A stretch of DNA of 64,000 bases. Origin: Pogona vitticeps (lineage: Eukaryota > Chordata > Lepidosauria > Squamata > Agamidae). The stretch is from contig NC_135783.1 of assembly GCF_051106095.1 (NCBI RefSeq), positions 206,132,472-206,196,471 of the forward strand. Direction: 5' to 3'. The notes beneath the pieces were generated by a model. It was not told where the DNA came from. It saw nothing but the letters and a program-made list of their open reading frames with translations, and ran no database searches. Positions 11,001 through 23,993 of this stretch are shown here, one piece after another; the first letter of the stretch is position 1, and every line of letters begins with the position of its first letter. The position numbers were made by a program, and so were the translations under genes.

Positions 11001-12690
11001 TTTTTCTTTGGATCCAAAGCATTGATGTTCAATAATAAATTGTTAGAATGTGGTTCATAGGATATCAACCTGAGATGTTTATAAGTCTGCAGTGGGTGCA
11101 TTTTCTGTTGGGTTACTTAATAATTTTTATCTAGTATTTGACCCTACAGAAGAAGGTCCAGTTGGAAATGGATATCTCTCAGCTGATTCTTCGTTTTCAA
11201 TTTCCACCTTGGAAATTTTTACTTACATTATAGATTAGGATGCTTCAACATCCAATCAGCCAGGGTGATTGCAAAGCTTTTATGTTTCTCCCCCTCCCCG
11301 ACTCTTCAATAGCCAACCTGATGAAGTAACCAACCTGCAGGACTCAAAAGCTCCTCCATGATGTTTCAGTGGTCCAGTCATGGTGTCAGTCAGCCTTGTG
11401 GTTGGATTTTGCACAAGGAGGGTCACACATCTTATTACCTTTACTTTTCTCTCTTTTTTGTTACACTTTGAATAAGTAGATGAGTTGAGAAAAGCAGAAA
11501 ATGTACGTGTTGCTTCACTGATCATGCTATTTTGAAAGATTTAGGTAGCACTCTAATAACACTTGTCTGGTCTTAGAGAGGAATTACATTTTCTGAGAAT
11601 TCCTGGTGGCTGTTATCCAACTTTGTATTTCTGGAGTGTTCTGAAAGTTGTCATATATGAAAAATATGCTCTATTTTTTTCCTCAATAGGTTTACATTTT
11701 ACATTATTACCTTAGTGGTTTGAATCACCTCATTCCATGTTGTCTTTATTCTCCAAACAGAACTTGGAGAAGAAGGACAAGCGCTCTCCTTAATTGTCTT
11801 CCTTTACCTACCTCTGTTCTTTGCTGTTCATGGCCACATCTTTGCTGCTTGGACAGCAGGCTTTTAGGCTGGTTGGAGAGGACCAATTGCTGCTCAGCTG
11901 TGACTAGGCTTAGGGGATTGAAATAAGAAAGGCAGGCAGAGGTTGAAAAAGAAAATGGATGAGACCACGAAAGGCAAGGAGTAAAGGAGGCACAGGAGGG
12001 GTGAAAAGTGGAACTGACAGTGCCATGTGAAGTGAGTTTTAAAAGACAGTCAGAATGGATTGGCAGATAAGTGGTAGATGGAATTGGTAGAGCAATTGGG
12101 AAACAAGACCAAAGATGGTAGTGGAGGAGGGTAGGTATACCTGTGCACTAGAGGATTGTGGGAGGAACACCTAGCCCCTGATGGGGGTCCCGCAGGGCAC
12201 CCCAAAACATTGAAGAGCTCTCTTGGCCTCTGGCAGGACTGGGACTGTGCAGCCCTGTACTGAGTGGGAGGTGCAGCCAGGGGATCACAATGACTTGGGG
12301 GGGGGGTTAAGAGGACAGAAGGGGGTAAGAGTTGCAAGGGCCTTTCCAACTCATACTTTGCAGGGAAAATACCATGTCATAAAAGTGGTTTTCCTAGGTG
12401 GAGACTCATCCATTACACTATGTGTGTGTTGTTGATCCCTATGATTTCCCCAAATGTGAGGAATTCAATTGCATAATTTAACTTAATGGGAGATTGCCCT
12501 AGTGATTTCCCTGTTTTTTTTTATTAGATTCCTTTTCATCTCTTTTTCTCCTCATCAGGACCTATTGTAAAGATAGCAAGTACTGGTGATGTCTTGTATT
12601 GCTTTCTTCCTCTTTTTCTCCCCTGTAGTAAAGGAGCAGGGCAAAAGGAATCACCAATATCAAGAGCCAGGGGGCTACTTTGATTCCTTT
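11001..12690. other. No recognised feature
   Basis: Unique intronic-looking sequence with a G-rich run near 12297-12306; nothing identified. Confidence 0.4.
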
Positions 12691-12779
12691 CACCCTCTTT
12701 CTTTGTTAGAGAGAGAAAGAGGGGGATGGCCATCTGAAACCCACTGCATTTCCAAAGGTAGTGCAGGTGAGGGGATTGC

Positions 12780-12988
12780 TTTTCCCCAATATGGTATGGG
12801 GAACTGTGTTTTGCAAGATGATGTCTTCTATGGACAATTTTTGCAAGACAGTGATTTTTCCCCATTGAAAGGCATTAAATAGATTTCAGTGCATTTCAAT
12901 GGGGAACTGGGTTTCGCAAGATGATGTTTTCGCAAGATAGCAATTTCCCGCAAGATAGCAATTTCCGTGGAACAAAAGAGTCACCACT
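12780..12988. mobile_element. Tigger-like MITE fragment
   Basis: CGCAAGATGATG, CGCAAGATAGCAATTTCC repeats and the right end GTCACCACTG followed by TA are typical of pogo/Tigger non-autonomous copies. The left end is not evident. Confidence 0.55.
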
Positions 12989-15839
12989 GTAATTAGAGCA
13001 GATAGTGTTCAGTTAGATCATCTCAACTAGATTCCAATTCAGTTTTAGGTGTCTTTGTATGCTTGCTTGTTTTGGAAGTATTTCCTTGTTTATTTATCTA
13101 TTTAAATTTATGGGCTGCCCTCCAAACTATTTCCTCCCAATAATTGCCTCTTGTCATCCATTCTGAGATTACTAAAGGGAAATGTTTTTGCTTTCATGAA
13201 TGGGGAAAGAGTGGATTGGATTTATGTAATCTTGAAGTCTGAGAAGCTAAAGTAAAACCTTCATTAGGCGCCTCTGTTGGAACCCAAGGCAGATAATTGA
13301 GTACTAATTGACACAGACAATGGAGTCATGATGCTGGTTCCATTTTTGAAAAAAACTCACTTGCCGTGTTCTCTGAATGCATAATAATTATTTTAAAGTA
13401 TCACACACAGTTCACAAAGTTTTGGTGAACCCATTTGTTTTTAAGAGCAGAGTAAGTACTAAACCTCAGGGATAGGGACTCCAGTCATGGGATTTGCTGG
13501 CAAGTCGAACTTAAGCCACACCAAGTGAGTCAACTCGTGGTTGTTGTTTTGTTTTCCAGTGACTCAGACTCAACTCATGACGTGGAACCCACCCACTCCT
13601 CCCTTTTTCTCTGGTGGTGGGGGGGAAGCTTGTTTTTAATAGGGACTCCCACTCTGACTTGAGACTTGAACCCAGAGACTTGCCAGAATCCCAGCTAAAC
13701 CTCTTGAAGATCAAAATTTAAGATAAGATGTTGTTATTTGTATTTTAATGTAGCATATTATAATTGAACAGTGAAACATGATTGTTGGCTATAACAATTA
13801 TGTGTTGTTGTTTTTTAAAAAAATGATTACCTCTCTAGATCTTCTCCCAATAATCTGTTCAGTCACAGAATTGCTTTCTCAGAATGGAATTTTTCTTACA
13901 GTAGGACTGCTTTTCATTCTAAATCTTTTAGGAGATGAGTGGAGGACCTGTTCCCCTCCAGACTTTGTTGGACAACATCTCTGTTGTGTTTTTCAGTAGA
14001 GGAGAGTTCAGAGGCAGGGGGAGCATACATTTTTAAGCCTAGATTAAAAAACTGTAATGTAAGCTTTGTGACTCCGCAAAGTGAGCAAAATCAATATTTT
14101 GGTGTTGATTTTGAAATTTCATCAAGTAGATTCTCTTTTCTTCTTAGTGCTTGGGTTTCGTTTCTGTGAGGTTTTGTTTTGTTTGTTTGTTTGTCTGGTT
14201 TTGATAATTTCTCTCCAGTATTCCAGCTTTTATGCCTTGTGTTATGTTGGGCAGTGGGAAGGATGTAATACTCACAAGAGATTTCTTGCTACTACGTTTT
14301 TCATAAACAAGCATAATCCTTTTATTCAATTTGATTGTGTATAAGACATGGAGTTATTTAACATTGGCATGACGTAACCATGACCTGCTCTGGAAATGCT
14401 GAGTCACAAGCAACTGCAAGGCGCAGTTTACAAATAACAGTTTTAGGATATATGTCTCCCCTGTTTGTTGAAACGTAGTTAGCCGTCATCTTCAGCTTGC
14501 TTTAAGCTTTGAGACATTCAGTTTGCTGCCTGGTTTGCAGTGAATGAACTTTTCTGCTTTATGACTGAATACCTTTCCATGATATTAAAAGACACTGTTT
14601 GGAAACTTTAATTTTGGGGGGGTAATACCTCTCAGAAGCACACTGTGAACATGACCATAAGGAGTTGAATTTCAACATGTAACTTTCACAAGTTCTGTTC
14701 ATAGGTAGGAAGAGATACAACGAATCCCATCTGTTCCGTTTATGTCCTCATGGACAGTTTCCTGTCATGTGGAAGGTAGAAAGTGGCATCTAGAAGCTCT
14801 TTCCACTTGTCACCCTTGCAGTTTATTCTTTCCAGCATATACCAGAATTGTCCTGCTCCGGCAAAACTAGGCTCCCAGAATGTCTTGTGTGGGGGACTCA
14901 CCTGTGGTAGTTATATTGAAGCATTTTTTTTTTGGCCTCACCAGCATCTTCCTCTTGGCAAGAAAGAATTCACAGGTGAGTGCAGAATTTCAGTCCTTTC
15001 TTCTGCAGGTCTTTTATACTGTCCTATACATTATGCCTTTCAAAAAGGATGTGTTGTCTTTATGCAGTGCTGACTCAAGGTAGACCCTGCGTTGCCATAA
15101 GTAGCCTCCTGGGTGCTTACTGAGGAAAATGGCAAAGGATGGCATTATCTCATTGCTTAGGCAGTTTGTAAATGGAACAGCCTCCCCTTTATCTGAAATT
15201 CTGCAGCTCAGCTCACAAGCTGCCACGTCTCTAGTGCCAATTCTTACTGTTCATATTGACCTGGGAAACCGTTTGGGCAGACCTTGCCCAAGGTGTTGTA
15301 ACACCAAACAGGCAACCCCTCTGGGTTTCTTGGGGTTGAGTGTCCTTCCAACTATGGCACGCAGAATGTGATGTCTGAGCCAATTATTCAGTGTGAGGAT
15401 CTGTATGTGGTGGGTGTTTTGTTTTGTTTTGTTTTGGCCCATCTCTTTTGCCTAGTTGTAAGAAAGGGTGTGCACGCTTCCCTCTTCTTTGTAAAGCAAG
15501 CCTGGCTAAGAGGAAATACTTTCATAAATTATCTACAGCTGTCACCATTTTCTTCTATCCTCTTTTACTCTCCAAACAGAAGGAACCCACAAGAATTAAG
15601 GGGACCAATCTAAAAGCAGGAAGTTCTTCTAGCAGAATGGCTGGTCATGGCCAGTCAAAGGGGCCCAATTGGTACCATTTTTCTTCCCTCTTTAATGGAG
15701 CAATCCTGTGTCTAGTGGTTGACTTAAAGCTGAATCTAGTGGCTTTAATTCTAGACAGGTTTGGTATAGGATTGCCGCCTTAATGTCTTGGAGTGTGTAT
15801 GAATGGTTAAGTAATGGGTGAAAACTATTCTATGACTCT
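12989..15839. other. No recognised feature apart from decayed pieces
   Basis: Includes a short LINE-tail-like stretch at about 13085-13130 and a 'gactc/gacttg' repeat piece at 13495-13700 that I cannot class. Nothing coding. Confidence 0.35.
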
Positions 15840-16560
15840 TTTATTTACAGTTTCAAGGAATAGTGAATGAGATGGAGAAACACACGCACTACTCTAGTCC
15901 ACGTGCTCGTAATCTCAAGATTAGATCATTGTAATGCACTCTACGTGGGGCTACCTTTGAGGCTGACGCGGAAACTTCAGATGGTCCAGAATGCGGCAGC
16001 CAGGCTTCTTAGTGGGGTGAGAAAACACCAACATATCTCCCCCACTCTGGCTGCTTTGCACTGGTTGCCCGTCCGTTTCCGCGTTGACTTCAAAGTGTTA
16101 ATGATTACCTATAAAGCCCTAAACGGTTTGGGACCTCAATATTTGGCAGATTGTCTTCTCCCACCCAGATCTACTCGAATTACCCGACACAGCCAGCAGG
16201 GACGGCTGAGGGGTCTGACGCTGAGGGAGGCCCAGAAGGAAAAAACAAGAAATCGGGCCTTCTCGGCAGTGGCCCCTCGGCTGTGGAACACCCTCCCCAC
16301 TGAAATTCGGCTGGCACCCTCGCTGGGCATTTTCAAAAGCCAGCTGAAAACTTGGCTATTCAAGCAGGCCTTTCCTTCAGTCAATTAAGTCATTCTTATT
16401 TTTTCTTCTTTTATTCTTGCCATCTTGGGACTCTTTGCTTTAAATTAACTGTTAAAATCGTAAATTTATATTACATTTTATATCATTTTGTTTTTAATGT
16501 AAAACTGTATATTTTAAATTGTTTTTATCTATATGACATATATAGATAAAAACAATTTTT
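15840..16560 (+). mobile_element. L2-clade LINE, 3' end with open C-terminal RT frame
   Basis: An open frame of 173 codons (15867-16388) encodes the post-catalytic C-terminal part of an L2/CR1-group reverse transcriptase: LVHVLVISRLDHCNALYVGL, VQNAAARLLSGV, LHWLPV, YKALNGLGPQYL, AFSAVAPRLWNTLP and FKSQLKTWLF. This is the usual order. The absence of stops suggests a fairly young 5'-truncated insertion. The 3' UTR ends in an AT-rich perfect hairpin (16516-16558). Confidence 0.88.
16516..16558. repeat. Perfect 19-bp inverted repeat at LINE 3' end
   Basis: Arms at 16516-16534 and 16540-16558 are exact complements around the 5-nt loop GACAT. Confidence 0.9.
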
Positions 16561-17769
16561 ATATATATGACATATTTTATTTCAGGGAAGATATTTGATG
16601 GGGAGTCTTTTCTTCTTTCCTAATGTCTTCCTATGTCTTCCTACATCCACCACCACTAAGTCAATGCCTTGACTTGCTTCAAAGATTCTGAATAAAGAAA
16701 ACATTTCAAAACCTTGCAGGGAGGCAAGGAAGTATCCATGGCATACAAGTGATTTTTAAGAGATAAAAGTTATGTGCCCCACCAGTCCCCTCACTGGTGG
16801 AGCCAGGGTTCCCTGTTAATAATCCTGTGGGCTCCAGCTCAGCTTCTTGAGTCACATCAGTTTTTATTAGAGTTACAGAAGCAGATCCTTCTGTCTTTGC
16901 TGTCTCAGTCCCGTCGGGTTGAGTTACAATCTCTAAACTACTTGTCAGCTTGTGGGCCAAGTTAATGTCACTGGAATTTTCCCAGAGTCCGGATTCTGGA
17001 ATGGGGGAGGGGGGGAGACCTTAAGTCCAGGATGCAGCCCTTCGAGAGAAGGCTTGTATAAATGAGCACAAGAAATCAACCTCTGCAGCCGAGCTCTCCC
17101 GGTCTCTTCCCTTACCTGCCTCTTCAGGGCTGCAGGGGTATCCAGGCTAAGGGGTATCCCTAGCCTTGTCCAAGCATATGGCCAGAGTTTCTGGTGCCTG
17201 GTTTTTGTTGCAAGCCAATAGACCTGGCAAAGGTAGACAGCTTCCCCTTCTTCTGAGATAGGTGGCAACCCCTTGCCTTCCCAGTTCTGCTCTTTTATTC
17301 CCCTTGACCCTGCATCCTTCAGATGTCTCTCTTGCAACTGCAGGGACTACATCTAGCTGGCCTAATCCTGAGGCAACTCACTGTCTTCCCAGCTGCCTGC
17401 TATCTGTTGGCTGGCACCAGGCAGCTCACTAGGAGAGGGCTTTCATCTTTGTTCAAGATGTGGAGTATTTTTTTTTTCATTCACACTATCCAGAGTGGCT
17501 GCACTCATAGTTACAAGCCTTATAACACTCAGTAACAAATTAGTAAAATCAATTATAAATGGTAATTTTTAGAGGTTGTGAGTAGGAACTGCAGAGTCCA
17601 AGTAATAGAAAGCATGCCAGTTACAAACATTTGTGACTAAACGGGGAAATATGTGTACCCAATTTACAAGCCTCATGGTGGTTACCCAAAGTTTGGGGGT
17701 TGTGTTCTGCATTTTGAAGTATCTTATTGTTGTAGATTAGGAACTTTATGATTCCCTATTTTGTTGGTT
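16561..17769. other. No recognised feature
   Basis: Unique sequence; nothing identified. Confidence 0.4.
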
Positions 17770-17771
17770 TT

Positions 17772-17935
17772 ATATGCCATCAAGTCACCTCTGATTTATA
17801 GCAAGTTTTACAGGATTTTGGAGGTTTTCACATTACCACCCTCCAGTGAATTTCCATATCTGAGTAGAAATTTTGAACCCAAGTCTCTCATGTCTTAGTC
17901 TGGCGCTCTCCCCACTACACCACACTATCTCCCTG
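17772..17935 (-). mobile_element. tRNA-type SINE with RTE-like tail, reversed
   Basis: Read on the - strand it has the body of the 8349 family: GACATGAGAGACTTGGG, TCAGATATGGAAATTCACTGG and a tail resembling TTGATGGCATATAAA. Confidence 0.65.
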
Positions 17936-20900
17936 TCCTTTCGCATACTACCCAAGTTTCTTAATAGTGGTACATGGTAAATTCTATTTCTCCAGTGTAT
18001 TAAGTGTGAATTGAAAGTGATTTCCTGATATCATTGGATTTTCTACTGGTGATCAATGCGTAGTACTCACTAAATAGAATAGGGACCCATCTGCAAAAAT
18101 AATGTTTTCTGACATGGGATTCCAGAATAATTAGGGGCAGGGGTTCAAACTAAATGCTGGTTAGCTTATTTCTTTCAGCAGCAATCTATAAAGTGGTGAA
18201 ACATACTGTATTTATATGGTTTTCCTTGTTTATATACCATGCATTTGGCATGTTTTGGTTTAGGTTGGTCTTTGAAAAGTAAACATGGAGTTAATTTGGA
18301 ACTCCAGTCATGGAGACACATCACTCTGAAGAAATCCTATTTTGGCAGGAGAAATAGATTAATTATAGAAACTATATGTTCTTTTTCACATCTAGTTTGG
18401 CCCTCAGTAATAAGACCTTTTATGACCTGGAGCTGCCCACACATGGTATAAAATAAGGCTCTTTTTCCTTCCTTCCTTTCCTGCACATGGGACAGAGCTG
18501 GTATGTTAAGAAAAGATCACTGATTGTGTTTGTTTCCTAGAATGTGGCTAACTGTGTTTGAACATCTTACCAATAGTGTTGGATTTATATTCCCAGAAAT
18601 GGTTCTGAGCAACATTGTAATACCATGAAATTTGCTCTCTCCCTGCACTCCAGACATTGTGGGTTTCTAAATCAAGGAGGCATAAGAGTTATATGGGAAA
18701 GTTCTGCCAATATTTCTTCCACCAGTGGCTTAGCAAAATAAGCCTTTTACATCATAAATAATTAAAGAAACATGGAACCTGTGCTTTAATTGTAGAAGTT
18801 GCAAAAAAGTAATATTCTTAGCTAACGGCTGTGCAACCCCTCTTCATCATTTCAGCACTGTTCCTCTGTATGTTCTCATGTTCAGATGACCTTGGCCACT
18901 CCAAAAATACTGTGGTGGATGGACTTCTCTAAGAAGCCTTTTTAAAAAGGGCTACATTTTTCATTCCTCCATCACTTAATACTCTTTCTCTTGACAGTTC
19001 CAAAAATATGTCTTTTGACTACTGGCTTTCATTTAATTTAATTTAATCTTTCAAAGGAACAGCTAGTCCAAAGATCTTATTTCATTATGCTGGTGGTAAA
19101 CTGCTGCTGCTACTGTTGCTTCTCTTCTTGTTTTCAAAACCACAAATATACTGTGGATGTTTCCTTTCCAGCACTTGAGTGGAAATCAAAGAAAGAGAAA
19201 TGTATGCACATAGCGTCCCATTAACCCCACCTAATCAATGAATTCTTGATGAACCGTCTTTCCTCTCTTCTTCTTTCAGGATTCATATGTCTGATGCTGG
19301 TGATTATCATCACCAGAACAATCCATGGGTTGGTATTTTCTAAAACCCAGATGTTTATTTATTCTGTTCATAACTGATTAATAAGAAAAGAGGGAACTGT
19401 GTCTAGACAAACTTGGCAGCCAGAGAAATGAAAAAACTGCAGCAGAGAAAACTGACATATTAGCATGTTATATGTTTTGATATTGCTATGAAATATTCAT
19501 AATACACTTCAGGATTATTGTTGGTGGCTTTCCAATCATGTTCAAGTGGTGGTATGCAATGAATGATCTACAGATGCTCCAATTTTTTTTGCTTCATCTG
19601 TGACCACCACATAGAATGGGTATGTTGCATGGAGTAAGCCTTCCCATATGGGACTTCTGCTTTTTGGAGACAGGCCTGGTTTCATGCATCACTTTTATCT
19701 CCCTGAATGTGTTGCCATCATGGTGGACTTGATTTAAACTACATTGATTTCAATTCCATTTTAAATCATTTGACAGTAATCCTCGATAGAAATTATTTTC
19801 TCCATAAGGGCTGGTTGTTACAATTTTAATACAGTATTTACAAACCAAATGAAGGTTTCGTTTTTACAATAATGACGTTTCAGGTTTGTTTTGTAGTTAT
19901 ATCGGAAAATTAGTGATTGTTTGATTGTTTTAGCTTGTAAATTCTTATCCAGATCTATTCCATGCCAAACAATCTATCCATTTAACTTCTTGAAACTGAA
20001 GAAGTTGATTCTATATACATAGATTTGCGGAGGAACAAAAGGATTGAAGTATCTTTCTCAACTGTATGTGTTTATTTAAAAACATTTTTGCTGTTAAAAA
20101 GAGGCATGTTATCCCTTTAGACACACATTCACAGTTCTGAGAACTCAAAACCAAGCATCTGTTATGGTATATTCCAGACAGAAAATTTATCCTGAATAAT
20201 CTTACAGAAACTGCTGTAGAGACTAGGGCCATGCTAGGGGACCCTGCTGTCCTATCTCAGTTCCCAAGAAGGATTGCATGATTCTAGAGATTTCCAATGC
20301 TTGCATAAATTTTATGCCCTTTTAGTTGACTGTATTGTAAAAGGTGTTAGACATTGTATGAAGGAAACTGGAAACATGAAGTAATTTCAGTGCCTCAGGG
20401 TTAAACGTTTTTAAGAATTTGTATCCCATTCATCTGGATCATTTACATTGATTAATTGTGGCTTATTTGTACTAACATTGGGATTTGTTGCCACTCCATC
20501 CTGATAATTGTGCATCATGCTGTGCAGTTCATCTTAAATGCTTGTTAGATGGGATTAATGGTAGCACTGCCCATTTTCCTTGGAGGTATTTTGATTATTG
20601 TGAATTCCCCTGGAAATTGTTATGGATCAAATGGTGCTATATTGGAGAACATTCACACGTAGGGAAATGTGCTAATGTATTCTTCAGCGGCATGGGTCTC
20701 TTCATGTTGTGGTGTAGCTGCTTGTTCTGTAGCTATCTGACTTAAATATCCAGCTTGAAAGAAGTCTTCACATTTCCATGTGGGTCAGAAAAGAGATCTC
20801 ATGGACTGAAGGAAGTAGATAGAAAGGGAAGTGGCTCAGACTAATGGGTTATCCTACACTGATTAGTGATTCACTAAATTATTTATTCCTTCTGCATAAA

Positions 20901-21155
20901 TGAATACTTCCCCCCCCCCGGCAGAAATTGCATTGCTCTAGCTGTAGAGGAAAGATTCTTAGTGGGCCAGTGTGGGATTACAGTGACTTTCTTATAGTGT
21001 GCTGACTATTTAGAATTTAGGGGAGAGCAGAAAAGGAGATTCTGTTTTATCAAGGCCATTGTTTTTTTCCCCCTCCAGTTAGAATTCATTTAGAGATAAA
21101 TCTATGAAATGAGAGCATCATGAGTTTTTTTTTAAAACACAGGACCTCTGTTGCT
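17936..21155. other. No recognised feature
   Basis: About 3.2 kb of AT-rich unique-looking intron; no repeat end, domain or splice-flanked frame identified. This is the longest stretch without recognised repeats in the first half, so conservation across reptiles would be worth examining here. Confidence 0.4.
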
Positions 21156-21159
21156 TAGA

Positions 21160-21372
21160 GTAGTAAGTTGCGGTAGAGTAGGCGCACTGAATCAGTGGGG
21201 ATCTGGTGAGTCACCTCCTCCCTAAATTCTCTTGATTAAAATGGGCCTACTTTAGTTTCAACTTACTTCAGTATAAAAAACTGCAACTAGACTAGGCCCA
21301 TTTGAATCAATGGAAATTACAGAGGAGATTACTCACCAGATCCACATTGATTTACTGGACCTACAATCATGT
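21160..21372. repeat. Unclassified dispersed repeat, dimer-like copy
   Basis: Contains GTAGGCGCACTGAATCAGTG ... GGTGAGTCACCTCC ... GGGCCTACTTTAGTTTCAAC, and then a reversed half (AGACTAGGCCCATTTGAATC ... TCACCAGATCC). The same motif set recurs at 34.2, 58.4 and 62.0 kb. Class unknown. Confidence 0.55.
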
Positions 21373-21689
21373 TATTTACTATGCCAAGCAACATGATTTT
21401 GGTCAATAAATTATAGGAAATTTTCATCCAAAAAAAGAAGAAATCAGTGGCTATTTCTGCAAAAGATGAAAAACATATATTTATGGTTTTTATTTAGGTA
21501 TAACCAAGCATAGCTTAAATATTTTAAAAACAGATTAAAATAATTTTTGACTTCTCATAAAATTAACTATAATTACAGACACAAGGTATATCTATTTTAA
21601 AACTATGCTTGCCATGGTAACTGCTTTCTCTTTAATTAAGTTCTTATTGGACTGTGGAATCATTTGATAAGTATTAAGAAACAGCAACA

Positions 21690-22865
21690 GGATTTATTTC
21701 TTATGAGGCTGAAACATTTTACCACTTATCCAAGTAGCTTCTTCAGTCTGAGGAAAGTTGGGAGGAGACCCCTGATGTATTCTCTACATTGGTTTCACTT
21801 CACCCTGACCTGAATAGTCTCCTTAGATGGACAAAGGACTGGGGGGGGGGGTGAGTGAAAATCCCACTTCTGCAGTTCTTCTCTACCCATTGTCATGGGT
21901 TGTTAACAGTTGTTAACAGTGGTCTTGCTGATGGGTGAGGTCCTGATCTTTCTGGGGATGGGTGAAAGGGCAGCATGATAAAAAGGCCTCCACCCCTGTT
22001 GAGTGAGGGATTTCCTATATGCACATGTATGGCCTCCCTGACCCCTCTCTCAAACGGCCTATCTTCTCGGTCCAAAATGAGGACATCTTGGTTATCAAAT
22101 GAGTGTCCTTTAAATGAAGGAACACTACTGATTGTTGCCTCTCCTGTGCTGGGCCATTCTCCTTTTTAGTAGCTGTTTGGTTTCTCCAGTATAGAGCTCC
22201 AAACTTTCTTCTTTGCATTGGACCACATATAGTATATGTGGTCCAATGCAAAGAAGAAAGTTTGGAGCTCTATACTGGAGAAACCAAACAGCCACTAAAA
22301 AGGATAATGGCCCAGCACAGGAGAGGCAATATATGTCATATACTATATTTCCTGTTGTATTTTTGGCATCCAGTCTTTTTAGTGGACAAGTCTCTGTTTT
22401 ATTGTATTTGTGAGTTTGAAGTGCACAGGTATGTGGTGTTTACCAAAAATCCTTTGGAGCTTTGCATACACACCCGCCATGTAAGGTATGACCAGGTTCT
22501 TCTGCTGGCTCTGAGTTTCAGACTGTTCCATTGTCCCGTTGGGTCAGGACATTGCCTTGTTAAAGGTCCATTTTGGATATCCACAGGTCTTAAGGGCTGT
22601 CTTCAGATTTCCATATTCCTTCTTCTTGGCTTCTGTGGAGGTGGAGATGTTTCTTGCTCTCTGGATATAAGTAGTTAGGGTACCCAACAAAATTGACTTT
22701 TACACGTGCCCCACCCCCTTTAAGGCTGGGTCTCCTACCAATTCTCCTCAGACTAAAGAAGCTACTTGGATGAGAAGCAAAACATTTCAGCCTAATAAGA
22801 AATAAGCCCAACTTCCAGATAACCTCACCTGGATGACTGAGAATCTTCACAGATATTACGACACC
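21690..22865 (-). mobile_element. Penelope-like element fossil (GIY-YIG end)
   Basis: The - strand encodes the C-terminal part of a Penelope-like retroelement. First comes the region just before the endonuclease (IPYMAGVYAKLQRIFGKHHI, about 22335-22530). Then comes the GIY-YIG domain (LELYTGETKQPL region, 22130-22250, and EDRPFERGVREAIH ... NPSLNRGGG, 21893-22075). Terminal regions at about 21690-21790 and 22735-22860 are inverted copies carrying the AGAAGCTACTTGG / GATGAGAAGCAAAACATTTC motif, typical of the LTR-like ends of these elements. An inverted duplication lies inside the endonuclease part. The copy is broken. Confidence 0.82.
22132..22330. repeat. About 98-bp near-perfect palindrome inside the Penelope-like element
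   Basis: The sequence reads in from 22132 and back out to 22330 around a centre near 22231 (ACCACATATAG/TATATGTGGT) with only a few mismatches. Both arms encode the same start of the GIY-YIG domain in opposite orientation. Confidence 0.9.
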
Positions 22866-23584
22866 TACAGCTTCTACCTGTAGGTGTTAACACAAAAGTA
22901 AGTCTCTTTGGATATTATAAGCAACCATACTAACTTCTTATTGAACATCCTGATATTCAGTAAGCATATTAAGAACAGATTTCGTTATGCAATGTTTTCT
23001 TTCTTTTTCTTTTTTTCCTTGATCTCTTTCTTCATCATAGTTGGGTTCTTTCTGCAACAGGGCAGTTTGATTTGGAGGACAGACTACTGAGAGTGTGCGT
23101 GTAACTACACTGAGAGAAGAAAATACAGGAAATGCTGTGGCCTTGGGGCAGGCCTATTTACATTTTTCCCATTAACCACATGATACAGATTCCCATTTCC
23201 CACCCCCATCTGTAGTTTTTCCTTCAACTCCTGGGGCTTCTTCTTTTTGAAGCAGATCCATTCACATCAGTTCAGACATGCTTGAAACAATGCAAACAAA
23301 TGGCGGCACACAATCATAGGAACAGCAAGCAAAACTCATTAACAAGATGTTTCTTTTCTTTTTCTTTTTACAGCTAAGGGCAAGCAAAGGCGCTCTCCAA
23401 AGACAAGAGTTTTCTGTTTTCTTTTTAACAGCTAAGAGCAAGCAAAGCCCATTGACAAAACTTTTCTCTTCATGGCAATACTTTTCTTTTTTGCTTTAAA
23501 TAAACCTCTCTCTGTTGGGAAGACAGCAGGAAACAAGAGGAGTAAAAGCCTTGTTTATAGCTTATTAGGCAGTGTCTTCTACAG
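22866..23584. other. No recognised feature
   Basis: Unique sequence with a short direct repeat: TAAGGGCAAGCAAAG (about 23375) and TAAGAGCAAGCAAAG (about 23434), each after an AACAGC/TTACAGC tract. Confidence 0.4.
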
Positions 23585-23985
23585 CAGGGGTCTCCGACCC
23601 CCGATCTGCAGCCCGGTACCATTCCATGGCCTTGGCAGGACTGGGCCGCAGAGACAGATCTCCCACCCCTTGCAAGCTCTCCTCCGCCCGCCCGCACACA
23701 CACACGACCCACCCACCCACATGGATGGGTGCTCTGCTTATTCATGCATGTGCGTGAGCACTGGCGGCCATCTGTGCATGCACACCAGCGCCCCCCACCC
23801 ACCCATGAGTATGCCTGCCCACCCACACATGCATGTGAGCGTGCTCTGCCCACCCACGAGTGTGCCCCACCTATCCACGCATGTGCATGAGCGCACCCCA
23901 CCCATCTGCAAGCGTGGGGGTGCCCTGCCCCCTGTGCACAGACCCCCCCAACAAGTCCATAATTTGGAAAAGGTTGGGACCACTG
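23585..23985. mobile_element. 401-bp non-autonomous hAT element with CA/CCCA-rich interior
   Basis: The ends CAGGGGTCTCCGACCCC and GGTTGGGACCACTG are flanked by perfect TSDs TTCTACAG (23577-23584, 23986-23993; TA in the centre). The interior is a degenerate run of CACCCACCCA and GTGCATG units, apparently a minisatellite-like expansion. Open frames there are by-products of composition. Confidence 0.88.
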
Positions 23986-23993
23986 TTCTACAG

